IMG/VR virus record: IMGVR_UViG_3300009593_000126
Location: 1-23,497 of that record
Reading direction: 5' to 3' (one strand)
Source of the DNA: a virus
DNA length: 23,497 bases
The position numbers and the translations under genes are program-made. Positions 7,788 through 15,009 of the stretch are shown piece by piece. The notes beneath the pieces were generated by a model that did no database searches, was not told where the DNA came from, and saw only the letters and a program-made list of their open reading frames with translations. How positions within the stretch are numbered: the stretch's first letter is position 1; each line of letters starts with the position of its first letter.

Positions 7788-8843
7788 ATGTCATTTATTA
7801 AAGACTTAGTAAAAGCGTCAGGTAATGAATACGCAAGTATCGTTTCCGAAGGCGTTGCTGCTGGAGATGTAGACTCATTTATAGATAGTGGTTCTTATGT
7901 CTTCAACGCACTTTTAAGTGGTTCACTGTATGGTGGATTACCTAAAAACAAAATTACTGCAATCGCAGGAGAATCAGCAACAGGTAAAACTTTCTTCGCA
8001 TTAGGAATGTGTAAACAATTCTTAGAAGATAATCCTGAAGCTGCTGTAATCTATTTCGAATCCGAATCTGCAATCACTAAAGAGATGATTGAAGAGAGAG
8101 GTATCGATTCAGCAAGAGTTGTTATTGTGCCTGTAATAACAGTTCAACAATTCAGAAATCAGGCAATCAATATTCTCGATAGATATTTAGAAACACCAGA
8201 AGATGACAGACCACCAATGATGTTCTGTTTAGATTCTCTTGGTATGTTATCTACAACAAAAGAAATCGAAGATACTGCTGAAGGAAAAGAAACTAAAGAC
8301 ATGACTCGTGCCCAAATTACAAAGGGTGCATTTAGAGTATTAACTCTTAAACTTGGTCGTGCAAAAGTTCCTATGATAGTGACCAATCATACATATGATG
8401 TAATTGGTTCAATGTTCCCACAAAAAGAAATGGGTGGTGGAAGTGGATTAAAATATGCCGCCTCATCAATCATTTATCTTTCAAAAAGAAAAGAAAAAGA
8501 GGGTAGTGAAATCATAGGAAATATTATACACTGTAAGAACGCTAAGAGTAGATTGACAGTTGAGAACAGAATAGTCGATGTTAGATTGACATATGATAAA
8601 GGTCTCGACAGATATTATGGTCTCTTAGACTTGGCTCTTGCAAGTGGAGTTTTTGAAAAATCCTCAACTAGAGTTAAATTACCAAATGGTAAAACAGAAT
8701 TTGGTAAAACAATTAACAATAATCCAGAGAAATACTTCACCGAAGAAGTAATGGAAAGATTAGAAACAGTATGCAATCAGTATTTTAAATATGGAAACAA
8801 CGAGAATAGAAGTATCAATAATCAAGAATCTGATACAAAATGA
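7788..8843 (+). CDS. uvsX: UvsX RecA-like recombinase
   Basis: A 351-aa RecA-family strand-exchange protein (T4 UvsX about 390 aa). The Walker A motif is GESATGKT (61-68). The Walker B strand 'MMFCLDSLG' ends at D149. '[29 protein letters not shown]' contains the conserved region of loop L2 and the following helix. It forms filaments on single-stranded DNA and drives recombination-dependent replication and repair, working with the polymerase and helicase encoded on either side. The start is supported by 'ggag' 9-12 nt upstream. Its last 53 nt also encode the first residues of the helicase in another frame. Confidence 0.96.
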   Translation: MSFIKDLVKASGNEYASIVSEGVAAGDVDSFIDSGSYVFNALLSGSLYGGLPKNKITAIAGESATGKTFFALGMCKQFLEDNPEAAVIYFESESAITKEMIEERGIDSARVVIVPVITVQQFRNQAINILDRYLETPEDDRPPMMFCLDSLGMLSTTKEIEDTAEGKETKDMTRAQITKGAFRVLTLKLGRAKVPMIVTNHTYDVIGSMFPQKEMGGGSGLKYAASSIIYLSKRKEKEGSEIIGNIIHCKNAKSRLTVENRIVDVRLTYDKGLDRYYGLLDLALASGVFEKSSTRVKLPNGKTEFGKTINNNPEKYFTEEVMERLETVCNQYFKYGNNENRSINNQESDTK

Positions 8844-10179
8844 CCAGTTTGCACGGAAGGTAATTCCTTTCCTAAAATCTGAGTATTTTGCCGATTCATC
8901 TGAGCAACTAGTATATAAAGAGATTACACATTATTTCGAAAAATATACTAAAGGCCCAACACTCGAAGCACTTCTCATAAATCTAGATAATAATTCATCT
9001 GAGTCAGAGAATGTTATCAAGATGTCTAAAGAGTTGTTGGGTTCTTTGCCCAAAGATGAAACGCCTATAGAATGGCTTATTGACGAAACAGAATCATGGT
9101 GTAAAGATAGAGCAATCTATATTGCAGTAATGGATTCTATTGAAGTCTTAGATAAGAAATCTCAAAGGTCAACAGGTGAAATACCAGAGTTATTAAAGGA
9201 TGCCCTTTCCGTGTCTTTTGACCAACATATTGGTCATGACCAATTAGAAGATGCAGAACAAAGACATGAGTTCTATACTCATGAAGAAGAAAAACTTCCA
9301 TTTGATTTAGAATACTTCAACAAGATTACAAAGGGTGGTCTGCCCAATAAGACACTAAACATTTGTCTTGCAGGCACAGGTGTTGGTAAATCATTATTCA
9401 TGTGTCACATGGCATCTAGTGCCTTGATGCAGAACAAGAATGTTTTATACATTACATTAGAGATGTCAGAAGAAAGAATTGCAGAGAGAATAGATGCAAA
9501 CATAATGAATGTTCCTATGAAAGAATTACCAGACATGCCTAAAAAGGATTATGGTAAGAAGATTGAAAGACTTAAAAACAAGACAAAGGGTAAACTTATA
9601 GTTAAAGAATATCCAACTGCAGCTGCTCACGCAGGACATTTCAGACATTTACTACAAGAATTAAATATCAAGAAAGATTTTAAACCAGATGTTATCTTTA
9701 TTGATTATCTAAACATATGTGCAAGTCAGAGAATTAGACCAGGCGCTGGTGCAAACTCTTATACATTAGTTAAGAGTATTGCAGAAGAGTTGAGAGGTGT
9801 TGCAGTAGAATATGATGTTCCAATCATGAGTGCAACTCAAACAACAAGAAGTGGTTTTGGTTCTACTGATATTGGTTTAGAAGATACATCTGAATCATTT
9901 GGTTTACCTGCAACTGCTGACTTAATGTTTGCACTGATTACATCAGAAGAACTAGAAGAGTTAGACCAACTTGTAGTAAAACAATTAAAGAACAGATATA
10001 ATGACCCTACCATCTTCAAGAGATTTGTTATAGGTGTAGATAGGGCAAGAATGAAGTTATATGATGTAGAACAAGAGGCACAAGAAGAATTAGTTGATGG
10101 CGAACTGTTAATTGATGATAGTATTCCTGTCGCTGATAGAGCCAGAGCAACAGATAAGTTTAACGATTTTAAGGTATAA
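8791..10179 (+). CDS. 41: replicative DNA helicase (T4 gp41-like, DnaB family)
   Basis: A 462-aa DnaB-type hexameric helicase (T4 gp41 475 aa). The N-terminal helical domain begins '[19 protein letters not shown]', like T4 gp41. The RecA-like C-terminal domain has Walker A GTGVGKS (195-201), Walker B ending at D305 in 'VIFIDYLN', and the DnaB-type motif 3 around '[12 protein letters not shown]'. '[13 protein letters not shown]' is also conserved in gp41. It unwinds duplex DNA 5' to 3' and recruits primase. The start lies 53 nt inside uvsX in a different frame. The residues after this start match gp41's N-terminus, so the overlap is likely genuine. Confidence 0.96.
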   Translation: METTRIEVSIIKNLIQNDQFARKVIPFLKSEYFADSSEQLVYKEITHYFEKYTKGPTLEALLINLDNNSSESENVIKMSKELLGSLPKDETPIEWLIDETESWCKDRAIYIAVMDSIEVLDKKSQRSTGEIPELLKDALSVSFDQHIGHDQLEDAEQRHEFYTHEEEKLPFDLEYFNKITKGGLPNKTLNICLAGTGVGKSLFMCHMASSALMQNKNVLYITLEMSEERIAERIDANIMNVPMKELPDMPKKDYGKKIERLKNKTKGKLIVKEYPTAAAHAGHFRHLLQELNIKKDFKPDVIFIDYLNICASQRIRPGAGANSYTLVKSIAEELRGVAVEYDVPIMSATQTTRSGFGSTDIGLEDTSESFGLPATADLMFALITSEELEELDQLVVKQLKNRYNDPTIFKRFVIGVDRARMKLYDVEQEAQEELVDGELLIDDSIPVADRARATDKFNDFKV

Positions 10180-10180
10180 T

Positions 10181-10327
10181 ATGGGAACAAAAGCAAGAGT
10201 AAAATTTAGTCACACAGGTGGAGTAAAAGGTAGAAGAGAGAGAGTATTAGAAAGATTGAAGTCTATTAAAGAACCTAACAAAGAACAACTCAAACATATT
10301 GAGATATTAGAACAGAGAATAAAATAA
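10181..10327 (+). CDS. small basic hypothetical protein (48 aa)
   Basis: The start at ATG 10181, one base after the helicase stop, is preferred over an upstream in-frame ATG inside the helicase gene because 'aagg' lies 7 nt ahead. The product (MGTKARVKFSHTGGVKGRRE...) is Lys/Arg-rich with a helical second half. It ends in TAATG, sharing a base with the cupin start. Strongly basic small proteins often bind nucleic acid, but nothing specific can be shown. Confidence 0.65.
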   Translation: MGTKARVKFSHTGGVKGRRERVLERLKSIKEPNKEQLKHIEILEQRIK

Positions 10328-10659
10328 TGCAGAAAGTTTCATTTGATGATATTGGTGGAGAAGTAATTAAAGATACTTCTCAGTATCTTCTTAAAGATAA
10401 TAAATTTGGCAAGAACTTAATTTTAAGTAGCACATTTTTAAGAGCGAATCAGATGACCAATGGCCATACACATTCAGGACAAGAAGAAGTATATTTCTTT
10501 GTAAAGGGTCACGGTGAAATGGAAATAGATGGTGAGAGATTTAAAGTAGAGAAAGGTGATGTTGTTTGCATTAATGATGGTGAATTTCATAAAGTATTCA
10601 ATACAGGACATCTCGCCCTAGTTTTTTTATGTGTATTTGATGGAGGAAGAAACCACTAA
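10327..10659 (+). CDS. cupin-domain protein
   Basis: A 110-aa single-domain cupin. Motif 1 is 'GHTHSGQEEVYFFVKGHG', with metal ligands H47, H49 and E53 or E54. Motif 2 is 'GDVVCINDGEFHKVFNTG', with H88. These supply the usual three-His/one-Glu site, so a divalent metal is expected. Small cupins include isomerases, dioxygenases and sugar-binding proteins, and the sequence does not discriminate between them. It shares a TAATG junction with both neighbours and directly precedes the second DruA-like gene. A shared role is possible but unproven. Confidence 0.88.
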   Translation: MQKVSFDDIGGEVIKDTSQYLLKDNKFGKNLILSSTFLRANQMTNGHTHSGQEEVYFFVKGHGEMEIDGERFKVEKGDVVCINDGEFHKVFNTGHLALVFLCVFDGGRNH

Positions 10660-11939
10660 TGGAACCATTTGTTCAGAAACAATTTGATGAGTATCAGGCG
10701 AATAGAGTCGAGAAAGAAATATTGCCTAAAGAAGAACTCAGAGATTTGATAATCAAAGATTTATCATTTGTTTCTACAATGGGTGTGGCAGAATACACCT
10801 TATATCAGAAGTATCAAGAAATACATTTGAAATATCCATCACAAACTGTATCAACATTGTTTGGTGAAGAAACAAACTTTGTTAATGAAGACCATTTAAA
10901 ATTAATTACAGAAACAAAAAACAACATATGGTTTCCTAATTCGTATGAAGACTTTGAGAAATTAGAACCAGAATTAGTATATACAGATTCAGAGAAAGAT
11001 AGACAAGCCGCTGGTTCTCTTACAGAGAGATGGAATTGTTTAAGAACAATGACACACAGCCAGAAGAACTCATCTAACATAGGGCGTAATCTACATTACA
11101 TTGTTAGAGATAAAGTCACAGGTAAATATCTTGGTGTCATTTGTATTACAGGTGACTTCATTGACTTAACACCTAGAGATAATTACATTGGTTGGGATAG
11201 AGAATACAAAACAAACAGTGGTAAACTAAACAATAGTGCAATTGGTTCAAGTATCTTACCAACACAACCATTAGGGTTTAATTATACAGGTGGTAAACTA
11301 ATGGCATTGTTATGCACTGCCGATGTAATACAGAAACAATGGGAAGAAAACTATGGTGATAAGTTAGTTGGTATGACTACAACATCACTCTATGGTAAAT
11401 CTAAAACAGGTGGGTTATCACAATACGATAGACTCAAACATTGGAAGAAAATGGGCTATAGTCAAGGTTCATTATCATTTGAGATGACCAAAGACACTGA
11501 AAGAGCTATGCTTGATTACGCAGAACATCATTTCAACGAGAGATACTTTCTATTGTATGTTGCTAAAAGAGAAAGTGGTCAGACATTAAAGAGAGACCAT
11601 AGAAATCGTATGAGGCAATTTATGTATTCACAATTGAAGATACCTAAAGAGTTGCAGAAGAGTGACCATCAAAGAGGTATCTACTATTCCACATTCTATG
11701 AGAACTCACGAGAGTTTCTTAGAGGTGAGATAGAACAAGAACAGTTGATTAGAAACTCAAACGATGGTTCAGTAGAATCGTTGACTCAATTGTGGAAAGA
11801 AAAGTATGCTGCTAAGAGAATAAATAATCTCATGAACGCAGAAAGACAGAATTTAACTGAAACACTTTTCTACGATGACATAATAGGTATGTCATGGGAA
11901 GAGTGTAAAGCAAAATATTTAGGAGATGTAGGACGATGA
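10659..11939 (+). CDS. DruA/DUF4338-like protein (full-length paralogue)
   Basis: A 426-aa protein, the complete paralogue of the truncated gene at the window start. Residues from about 148 on read 'LHYIVRDKVTGKYLGVICITGD', then 'YIGWDREYK', 'SSILPTQPLGFNYTGGKL' and 'TTSLYGKSKTGGLSQYDRL'. This is the order of DUF4338/DruA features: a YLG strand, an IGWD segment, an (I/L)LP segment followed by an N/A-rich helix, then a Y-G/C segment followed by a W/G position. About 130 N-terminal residues are helical and without match. DruA is a component of Druantia anti-phage systems; its role inside a phage is not known to me. Start by TAATG coupling to the cupin gene. Confidence 0.82.
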   Translation: MEPFVQKQFDEYQANRVEKEILPKEELRDLIIKDLSFVSTMGVAEYTLYQKYQEIHLKYPSQTVSTLFGEETNFVNEDHLKLITETKNNIWFPNSYEDFEKLEPELVYTDSEKDRQAAGSLTERWNCLRTMTHSQKNSSNIGRNLHYIVRDKVTGKYLGVICITGDFIDLTPRDNYIGWDREYKTNSGKLNNSAIGSSILPTQPLGFNYTGGKLMALLCTADVIQKQWEENYGDKLVGMTTTSLYGKSKTGGLSQYDRLKHWKKMGYSQGSLSFEMTKDTERAMLDYAEHHFNERYFLLYVAKRESGQTLKRDHRNRMRQFMYSQLKIPKELQKSDHQRGIYYSTFYENSREFLRGEIEQEQLIRNSNDGSVESLTQLWKEKYAAKRINNLMNAERQNLTETLFYDDIIGMSWEECKAKYLGDVGR

Positions 11940-12169
11940 ATGTATTAGATATGATACCTGCCAAGAAAAGAGGAGTTTTAATTCCAGGAAGAAAGATTAG
12001 AGTTGGCAGAGATGAGTATAGAGAATTTACTCAGAAAGTTGAAGAACTTGCTGAGAAAGGTCATGAATTACCACACTTGGTAGAACATGAGAAAGATGCA
12101 GATATGTTTGTGATAGAACTTTTGGGTGATGTAGACCTAGAAGAACTAGACAAAATTGCAGAAGGTTAA
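11936..12169 (+). CDS. small hypothetical protein (77 aa)
   Basis: The ATG overlaps the preceding stop as ATGA. The protein starts MNVLDMIPAKKRGVLIPGRKI and continues into a charged helical region (EYREFTQKVEELAEKGHEL), ending with the acidic 'LLGDVDLEELDKIAEG'. It stops one base before the tRNA gene. No family is recognised. Confidence 0.7.
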   Translation: MNVLDMIPAKKRGVLIPGRKIRVGRDEYREFTQKVEELAEKGHELPHLVEHEKDADMFVIELLGDVDLEELDKIAEG

Positions 12170-12170
12170 T

Positions 12171-12246
12171 GGGGCTGTAGCTCAGTAGGGAGAGCGGGGC
12201 CTTTGCAAGGCTCAGGTCGTAGGTTCGATTCCTATCAGCTCCACCA
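12171..12246 (+). tRNA. tRNA-Ala (anticodon UGC), CCA encoded
   Basis: A complete cloverleaf. Acceptor 12171-12177 pairs with 12236-12242, including a G3:U70 wobble, the main alanine identity element. The D stem GCTC pairs with GAGC (12180-12183, 12192-12195). The anticodon stem GGGCC pairs with GGCTC around the loop TTTGCAA (12202-12208), anticodon TGC at 12204-12206. The T arm is GTAGG-TTCGATT-CCTAT (12219-12235). Discriminator A12243 is followed by an encoded CCA (12244-12246). It reads GCA and GCU-type alanine codons. The next gene starts only 12 nt after the CCA. Confidence 0.97.
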
Positions 12247-12258
12247 TTTTAGATAATT

Positions 12259-12747
12259 ATGGAATACGAGATAAAAATGATTGCACCAAGATACGCACAA
12301 GGTTGTTATGATGTGCAACATTCTGGTGGAGAGTTTCAAGAGTTGACTTCTGGCCTTTGGTCATTAGATACTTGGAAATGGATTTCTCACAATTGCAACG
12401 ATACTTTTATCATTACAGATGAAGATGATAGAGTTCTTGGTTATTGGTTGGGTGTTATACAGGTATGCAATATACCTGATGATAAGGAAAGACATGGTAA
12501 ACTTAGTTGTTGTGCAATAGATGTATGTGTTCACAAAGAAATGAGGTCAACAGGCATCATGAATGAAGTCATGAAAACAGTATGTGATTATCATGAATCT
12601 ATCTATACTTGGACACATGTAGATAATGTTATCGCACAAAACATCATGGAGAAATATGGTTTCATTCAACACTCCAGACGAAAAGACTGGTTCGCACCAG
12701 GCGAAGACTCTTATTATTACACTTTCGATAGAAAGAATTACGAATAA
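12259..12747 (+). CDS. GNAT-family N-acetyltransferase
   Basis: A 162-aa protein with the GNAT order of elements: a central strand 'DDRVLGYWLGV', then 'CAIDVCVHKEMRSTGIMNEVMKTV', the motif A region where the acetyl-CoA-binding R/Q-x-x-G-x-G/A loop is present as RSTGIM. 'NVIAQNIMEKYGF' follows, the motif B N-x-x-(A)-x-x-x-Y-x-x-x-GF element. The transferred acyl group and target (protein, nucleotide or small molecule) are unknown. There is no clear ribosome binding site. It starts 12 nt after the tRNA-Ala 3' end, so tRNA processing would leave a very short leader. Confidence 0.85.
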   Translation: MEYEIKMIAPRYAQGCYDVQHSGGEFQELTSGLWSLDTWKWISHNCNDTFIITDEDDRVLGYWLGVIQVCNIPDDKERHGKLSCCAIDVCVHKEMRSTGIMNEVMKTVCDYHESIYTWTHVDNVIAQNIMEKYGFIQHSRRKDWFAPGEDSYYYTFDRKNYE

Positions 12748-12751
12748 AGAC

Positions 12752-12781
12752 TTGACAATGGGCCCTACTTTTTAGTAGGAT
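12752..12781 (+). promoter_or_regulatory. strong sigma70-like promoter, copy 1
   Basis: A perfect TTGACA (12752-12757), an 18-bp spacer and TAGGAT (12776-12781). This 30-bp block is nearly the same as the one at 13782-13811: TTGACAATG, seven variable bases, then (C/T)TTTTTAGTAGGAT. The spacer contains the inverted repeat CCTACT-TTTT-AGTAGG (12764-12779), whose right arm covers part of the -10. The ATG of the 31-aa peptide falls 6 nt after the -10. Confidence 0.7.
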
Positions 12782-12787
12782 GGATGC

Positions 12788-12883
12788 ATGTTGAGAAAGT
12801 TATTAAAAGTTATATTTTGGGTATCGTTATTCTGTATCGTATATCTAGGATTAATGTTTTTCGCATATAATAGTATTTCATAA
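12788..12883 (+). CDS. 31-aa single-span membrane peptide
   Basis: An ATG at 12788 sits at the predicted transcription start of the strong promoter and opens a frame ending TAA at 12881-12883. The product reads MLRKLLKVIFWVSLFCIVYL then GLMFFAYNSIS: a short basic N-terminus followed by one hydrophobic helix of about 22 residues. This suits a small inner-membrane protein with its N-terminus in the cytoplasm. It has no Shine-Dalgarno, so translation would be leaderless. Small early membrane peptides of phages often target host envelope functions, but nothing specific is shown here. Confidence 0.55.
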   Translation: MLRKLLKVIFWVSLFCIVYLGLMFFAYNSIS

Positions 12884-12894
12884 GGAGACCAAGA

Positions 12895-13308
12895 ATGGAA
12901 AAGGCACTAATAGTAAACACACAATATCTAGAGAACTATGATTTAGATGGTGGTAACGCTTGGAAGTTTAAAGGTGGCAAAGAGTATGTCATTTCATTTG
13001 GTGTCACCAAAGAGATTTATGAAGAAGATGCATATGGTAAGGGTGAACATTCTTACTATGAATGTCCTGAGGTTAGTGAAGCAACTATACTTGCATTAAT
13101 CAATCAATTAGGTAATGCATCTAGTGGTGGTTACCAAGAGTTTGTAAAGTCTTGGGAAGTGACAGATTTACCTTCTGCACTTACAGAACAAGAACTTTCT
13201 TGGTATCATGATAAAGAGGCCTACGAGTGTTTCAAGGCAGAAAGAATGTCTTGGAAAGAATTAGAACAACAATTAAAGGATACAAGAAAAGAAGAAAGTT
13301 ATGCCTAG
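12895..13308 (+). CDS. conserved phage hypothetical protein (137 aa)
   Basis: A 137-aa protein with a good ribosome binding site ('aaggag', 12882-12887). It begins MEKALIVNTQYLENYDLDGG, followed by 'AWKFKGGKEYVISFGV', and has an acidic helical C-terminus. The N-terminal pattern of a short strand, then 'QYLENY' and a 'WK.KGG..Y' strand is, from memory, found in small proteins of marine T4-like phages with no assigned function. It is probably transcribed from the strong promoter at 12752. It overlaps the phosphatase start by 8 nt. Confidence 0.8.
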   Translation: MEKALIVNTQYLENYDLDGGNAWKFKGGKEYVISFGVTKEIYEEDAYGKGEHSYYECPEVSEATILALINQLGNASSGGYQEFVKSWEVTDLPSALTEQELSWYHDKEAYECFKAERMSWKELEQQLKDTRKEESYA

Positions 13309-13747
13309 ATTAACAGTAGTTTTTGATGTAGATGGAACAATCGCTGATGTCGAACATAGAAGACATCTTGTAAATGGTGAGAACAAAGATTGGAAAAATT
13401 TTAGATTAGCAACTGAAAACGATACACCTGTTCAATGGGTTTGCGATATTGCAAAAAGATACATTGCACAAGGTGATGAAGTTGCTTTCTTTTCTGCAAG
13501 AAACGAATCAGAAAGAGAGATTACAGAAAGACAAATTTCAGAATGGATTGGTGATGGTCATAAAGGTGTCTTTTTAAGACCTAATGATTCATACGAACCA
13601 GATGAGGTTTTTAAATCAGAACTCGCAGATAAATTTGAAGAAATGGGTGGTAAAATTGACCTAGTATTTGACGATAGAAACAAAGTCGTTGATATGTGGA
13701 GACAAAGAGGAACCACTGTCGTTCAAGTTGCAGACGGCGATTTTTAA
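13301..13747 (+). CDS. HAD-superfamily phosphatase, PNKP 3'-phosphatase type
   Basis: A 148-aa HAD phosphatase. Motif I is 'FDVDGTIAD' (nucleophile D9, D11), motif II is probably 'FFSARNE' and motif IV is 'LVFDDRNKVVDMWRQRG' (D124, D125). The end, 'VQVADGDF', closely resembles the C-terminal phosphatase domain of T4 polynucleotide kinase (PseT), in which 'YDDRxxVVxMWR' and 'QVAxGDF' occur. The N-terminal kinase domain of T4 Pnkp is absent, so this is a stand-alone domain. It could remove 3'-phosphates from RNA or DNA ends, or act on nucleotides. T4 Pnkp repairs tRNAs cut by host anticodon nucleases. Confidence 0.87.
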   Translation: MPRLTVVFDVDGTIADVEHRRHLVNGENKDWKNFRLATENDTPVQWVCDIAKRYIAQGDEVAFFSARNESEREITERQISEWIGDGHKGVFLRPNDSYEPDEVFKSELADKFEEMGGKIDLVFDDRNKVVDMWRQRGTTVVQVADGDF

Positions 13748-13808
13748 CTACTAAAAAAGTGCAATTATTTTCGCCAAAAGGTTGACAATGACAGCACTTT
13801 TTTAGTAG
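13748..13808 (+). repeat. 15-bp perfect inverted repeat around a promoter
   Basis: The arms CTACTAAAAAAGTGC (13748-13762) and GCACTTTTTTAGTAG (13794-13808) are exact reverse complements separated by 31 bp. The loop contains the TTGACA -35 element (13782-13787), and the right arm runs into the -10. The left arm begins directly after the stop codon of the phosphatase gene. RNA from upstream would fold this as a stem, and DNA-binding proteins could use it as an operator. It lacks a U-tract after the stem, so it is not a standard intrinsic terminator. Confidence 0.85.
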
Positions 13809-13811
13809 GAT
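13782..13811 (+). promoter_or_regulatory. strong sigma70-like promoter, copy 2, of the large ncRNA
   Basis: A perfect TTGACA (13782-13787), an 18-bp spacer and TAGGAT (13806-13811), nearly identical to copy 1 at 12752-12781. Transcription would start near 13818 and meet no gene before the terminator at 14941-14967. The most economical reading is that it drives a non-coding transcript. Confidence 0.72.
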
Positions 13812-13979
13812 ATCCATAGTGAGATAACACTAATAGAAAAAAACAAGAAGTGCTTGAAAGTTCGACCTTCTAAAAAATAGAGAAACTTTACTTGACAAGA
13901 ATTTAGTTCCTCATGAACACCGAAAGGGTTTCGAAGTCATTAGAAAACAGTCACGAAGTTCAAAAGTCGCTGAGAGGTC

Positions 13980-13996
13980 GCAGGTTCGAATCCTGC
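13980..13996 (+). other. tRNA T-arm-like element inside the ncRNA
   Basis: GCAGG-TTCGAAT-CCTGC is a perfect five-pair T arm with the standard seven-base loop. It is preceded by 'aggtc', like a tRNA variable loop, and followed by 'cataacca', like an acceptor 3' strand. No matching 5' acceptor, D arm or anticodon arm is found upstream, so it is not a tRNA gene. It could be a tRNA remnant or a tRNA mimic within the larger RNA. Confidence 0.6.
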
Positions 13997-14516
13997 CATA
14001 ACCAGGCGTTGTGTGGAGAAGTGGTCCGAATCTTTCTGAACTGCTATTGGTTGATTTAGTCAACTGAACATAAAGCATAAGACTTATCGTAAATCGTAGA
14101 GTTTGTGGGTAAGAACACAACAGTGAGATTAGACCTAGTTCTTTTCAATATAACTGATTAACTACTTCACTATTCGAGCGAGAGCGGTCATAGAATCTTT
14201 TTTACTAGACTTTAATGTAAAAGTTAAAGGCGACATCCTAGGATGGTCCGGCGAAAATCGTTAGTATCAAAAAATGAAAGTTTATATTTTGAGTCGTTAG
14301 TGTAAGGGTAATCAAGAATGGAGAAGCTTGAAGTTAACCAGACTCCCTGAGACCTTTTAAACGAAATATAATACGAGTAAGTAAGAGATGACAAAAGAAC
14401 TATCATTGACGACTCACGGCGAGGGCATTATGTATTCCTGTCGGTATAAGGGTTAAATTTAGAGTTGTGGACATGATAGAGTGGTGATATACGAATACAA
14501 GAAGGAAGCGTGTTTA

Positions 14517-14563
14517 CTGATTATTGAGATACAAGAGAATAGACTCAAGCGTTCAATAATCAG
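14517..14563 (+). repeat. 11-bp perfect inverted repeat within the ncRNA
   Basis: CTGATTATTGA (14517-14527) is the exact reverse complement of TCAATAATCAG (14553-14563), with 25 nt between. It should form one of the main long helices of the RNA. Confidence 0.8.
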
Positions 14564-14940
14564 ATAGTCGGAGACCTATACAGAATCCGAGCGTAGGGAT
14601 AGTTCCTGAGTTAGAGTATGATGATAAGTGTATGGATGTGAGATGCAAAACAATGGTTGCTTGCAGTGTTAGATTCTCGGAGAATAAGAGAGTATAGTCG
14701 TCTAACAGTTAGTAGGGAGATTTAATATCTCGCTCAGGATGGAAACGAAACAGTGGTTCGAAACACCGAGTAGTTTCTACAGAACTTCACCTTTTTAAGT
14801 TGATTTGGAACAGAAGGTTAGTCGCCTTTGCAACTAGAGTTGCTACAAAAACAAATGACGATTGTGAGTCAGGAGACCAACAACTAGAATGATGATTCGA
14901 CACTGCTGAAGAGTATTGGATGCAGACATCATTTCGAATA

Positions 14941-14967
14941 ACCCACCTCTTTGAGGTGGGTTTTTTT
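14941..14967 (+). terminator. intrinsic (Rho-independent) terminator
   Basis: ACCCACCTC (14941-14949), loop TTT and GAGGTGGGT (14953-14961) make a nine-pair GC-rich stem followed by a run of seven T (14961-14967). It ends the ncRNA and separates the early-promoted region from the late genes. The stem is symmetrical, but the T-run lies only on the + strand. Confidence 0.95.
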
Positions 14968-15009
14968 GTATGGAAAACCACCTATACAAAATGGCTGCTT
15001 TTCTGTTAT

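Larger units (their letters stand above)
13818..14967 (+). ncRNA. large structured non-coding RNA, about 1.15 kb (GOLLD/ROOL-class candidate)
   Basis: The region has its own promoter and a strong intrinsic terminator, and no plausible + strand ORF. Lines counted by hand are about 35-50% G+C, against about 25% for one neighbouring coding line. Hairpins include CGAAA/TTTCG (13921-13933), a T-arm-like GCAGG/CCTGC (13980-13996), an 8-pair stem with two G·U (14047-14067), TTGTG/CACAA (14103-14120), an exact 11-bp helix (14517-14527 with 14553-14563), TGTTAGA/TCTAACA (14667-14707), GAGAT/ATCTC (14717-14731) and GCAAC/GTTGC (14830-14843). Giant RNAs of this size, linked to phages and near tRNA genes, are known as GOLLD and ROOL, and form multimeric cages. 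Membership is unproven; it may be a new class. Confidence 0.72.

Noticed and set aside
9837-10196. 119-aa minus-strand frame over the helicase 3' end
   Set aside because: It lies opposite a well-conserved helicase region and has no features of its own.
13748-13808. The 15-bp inverted repeat as an intrinsic terminator of the phosphatase operon
   Set aside because: The stem is A/T-rich, the loop is 31 nt, and no T-run follows the right arm. A promoter-associated role fits better.
13892-13920. A third TTGACA promoter at 13892
   Set aside because: No acceptable -10 hexamer occurs 16-18 bp downstream. It lies within the ncRNA and is probably chance.
13940-14007. A complete tRNA gene ending near 14004
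   Set aside because: Only the T arm and 3'-acceptor-like strand are found. No pairing GGTTATG strand, D arm or anticodon stem is present in the expected upstream interval.
13818-14967. A tmRNA or permuted tmRNA
   Set aside because: The region is about three times too long, and no tag frame ending in an Ala-Ala-type sequence or matching acceptor pair was found.
13748-14967. CRISPR array or tandem repeats in the gene-free region
   Set aside because: No regularly spaced direct repeats were seen. The repeats present are inverted and each is different.
13911-14981. Minus-strand frames of 60-69 codons in the non-coding region (13911-14120, 14224-14406, 14787-14981)
   Set aside because: Short, with no ribosome binding sites and no protein-like patterns. 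One runs through the terminator stem, and all lie over RNA hairpins.
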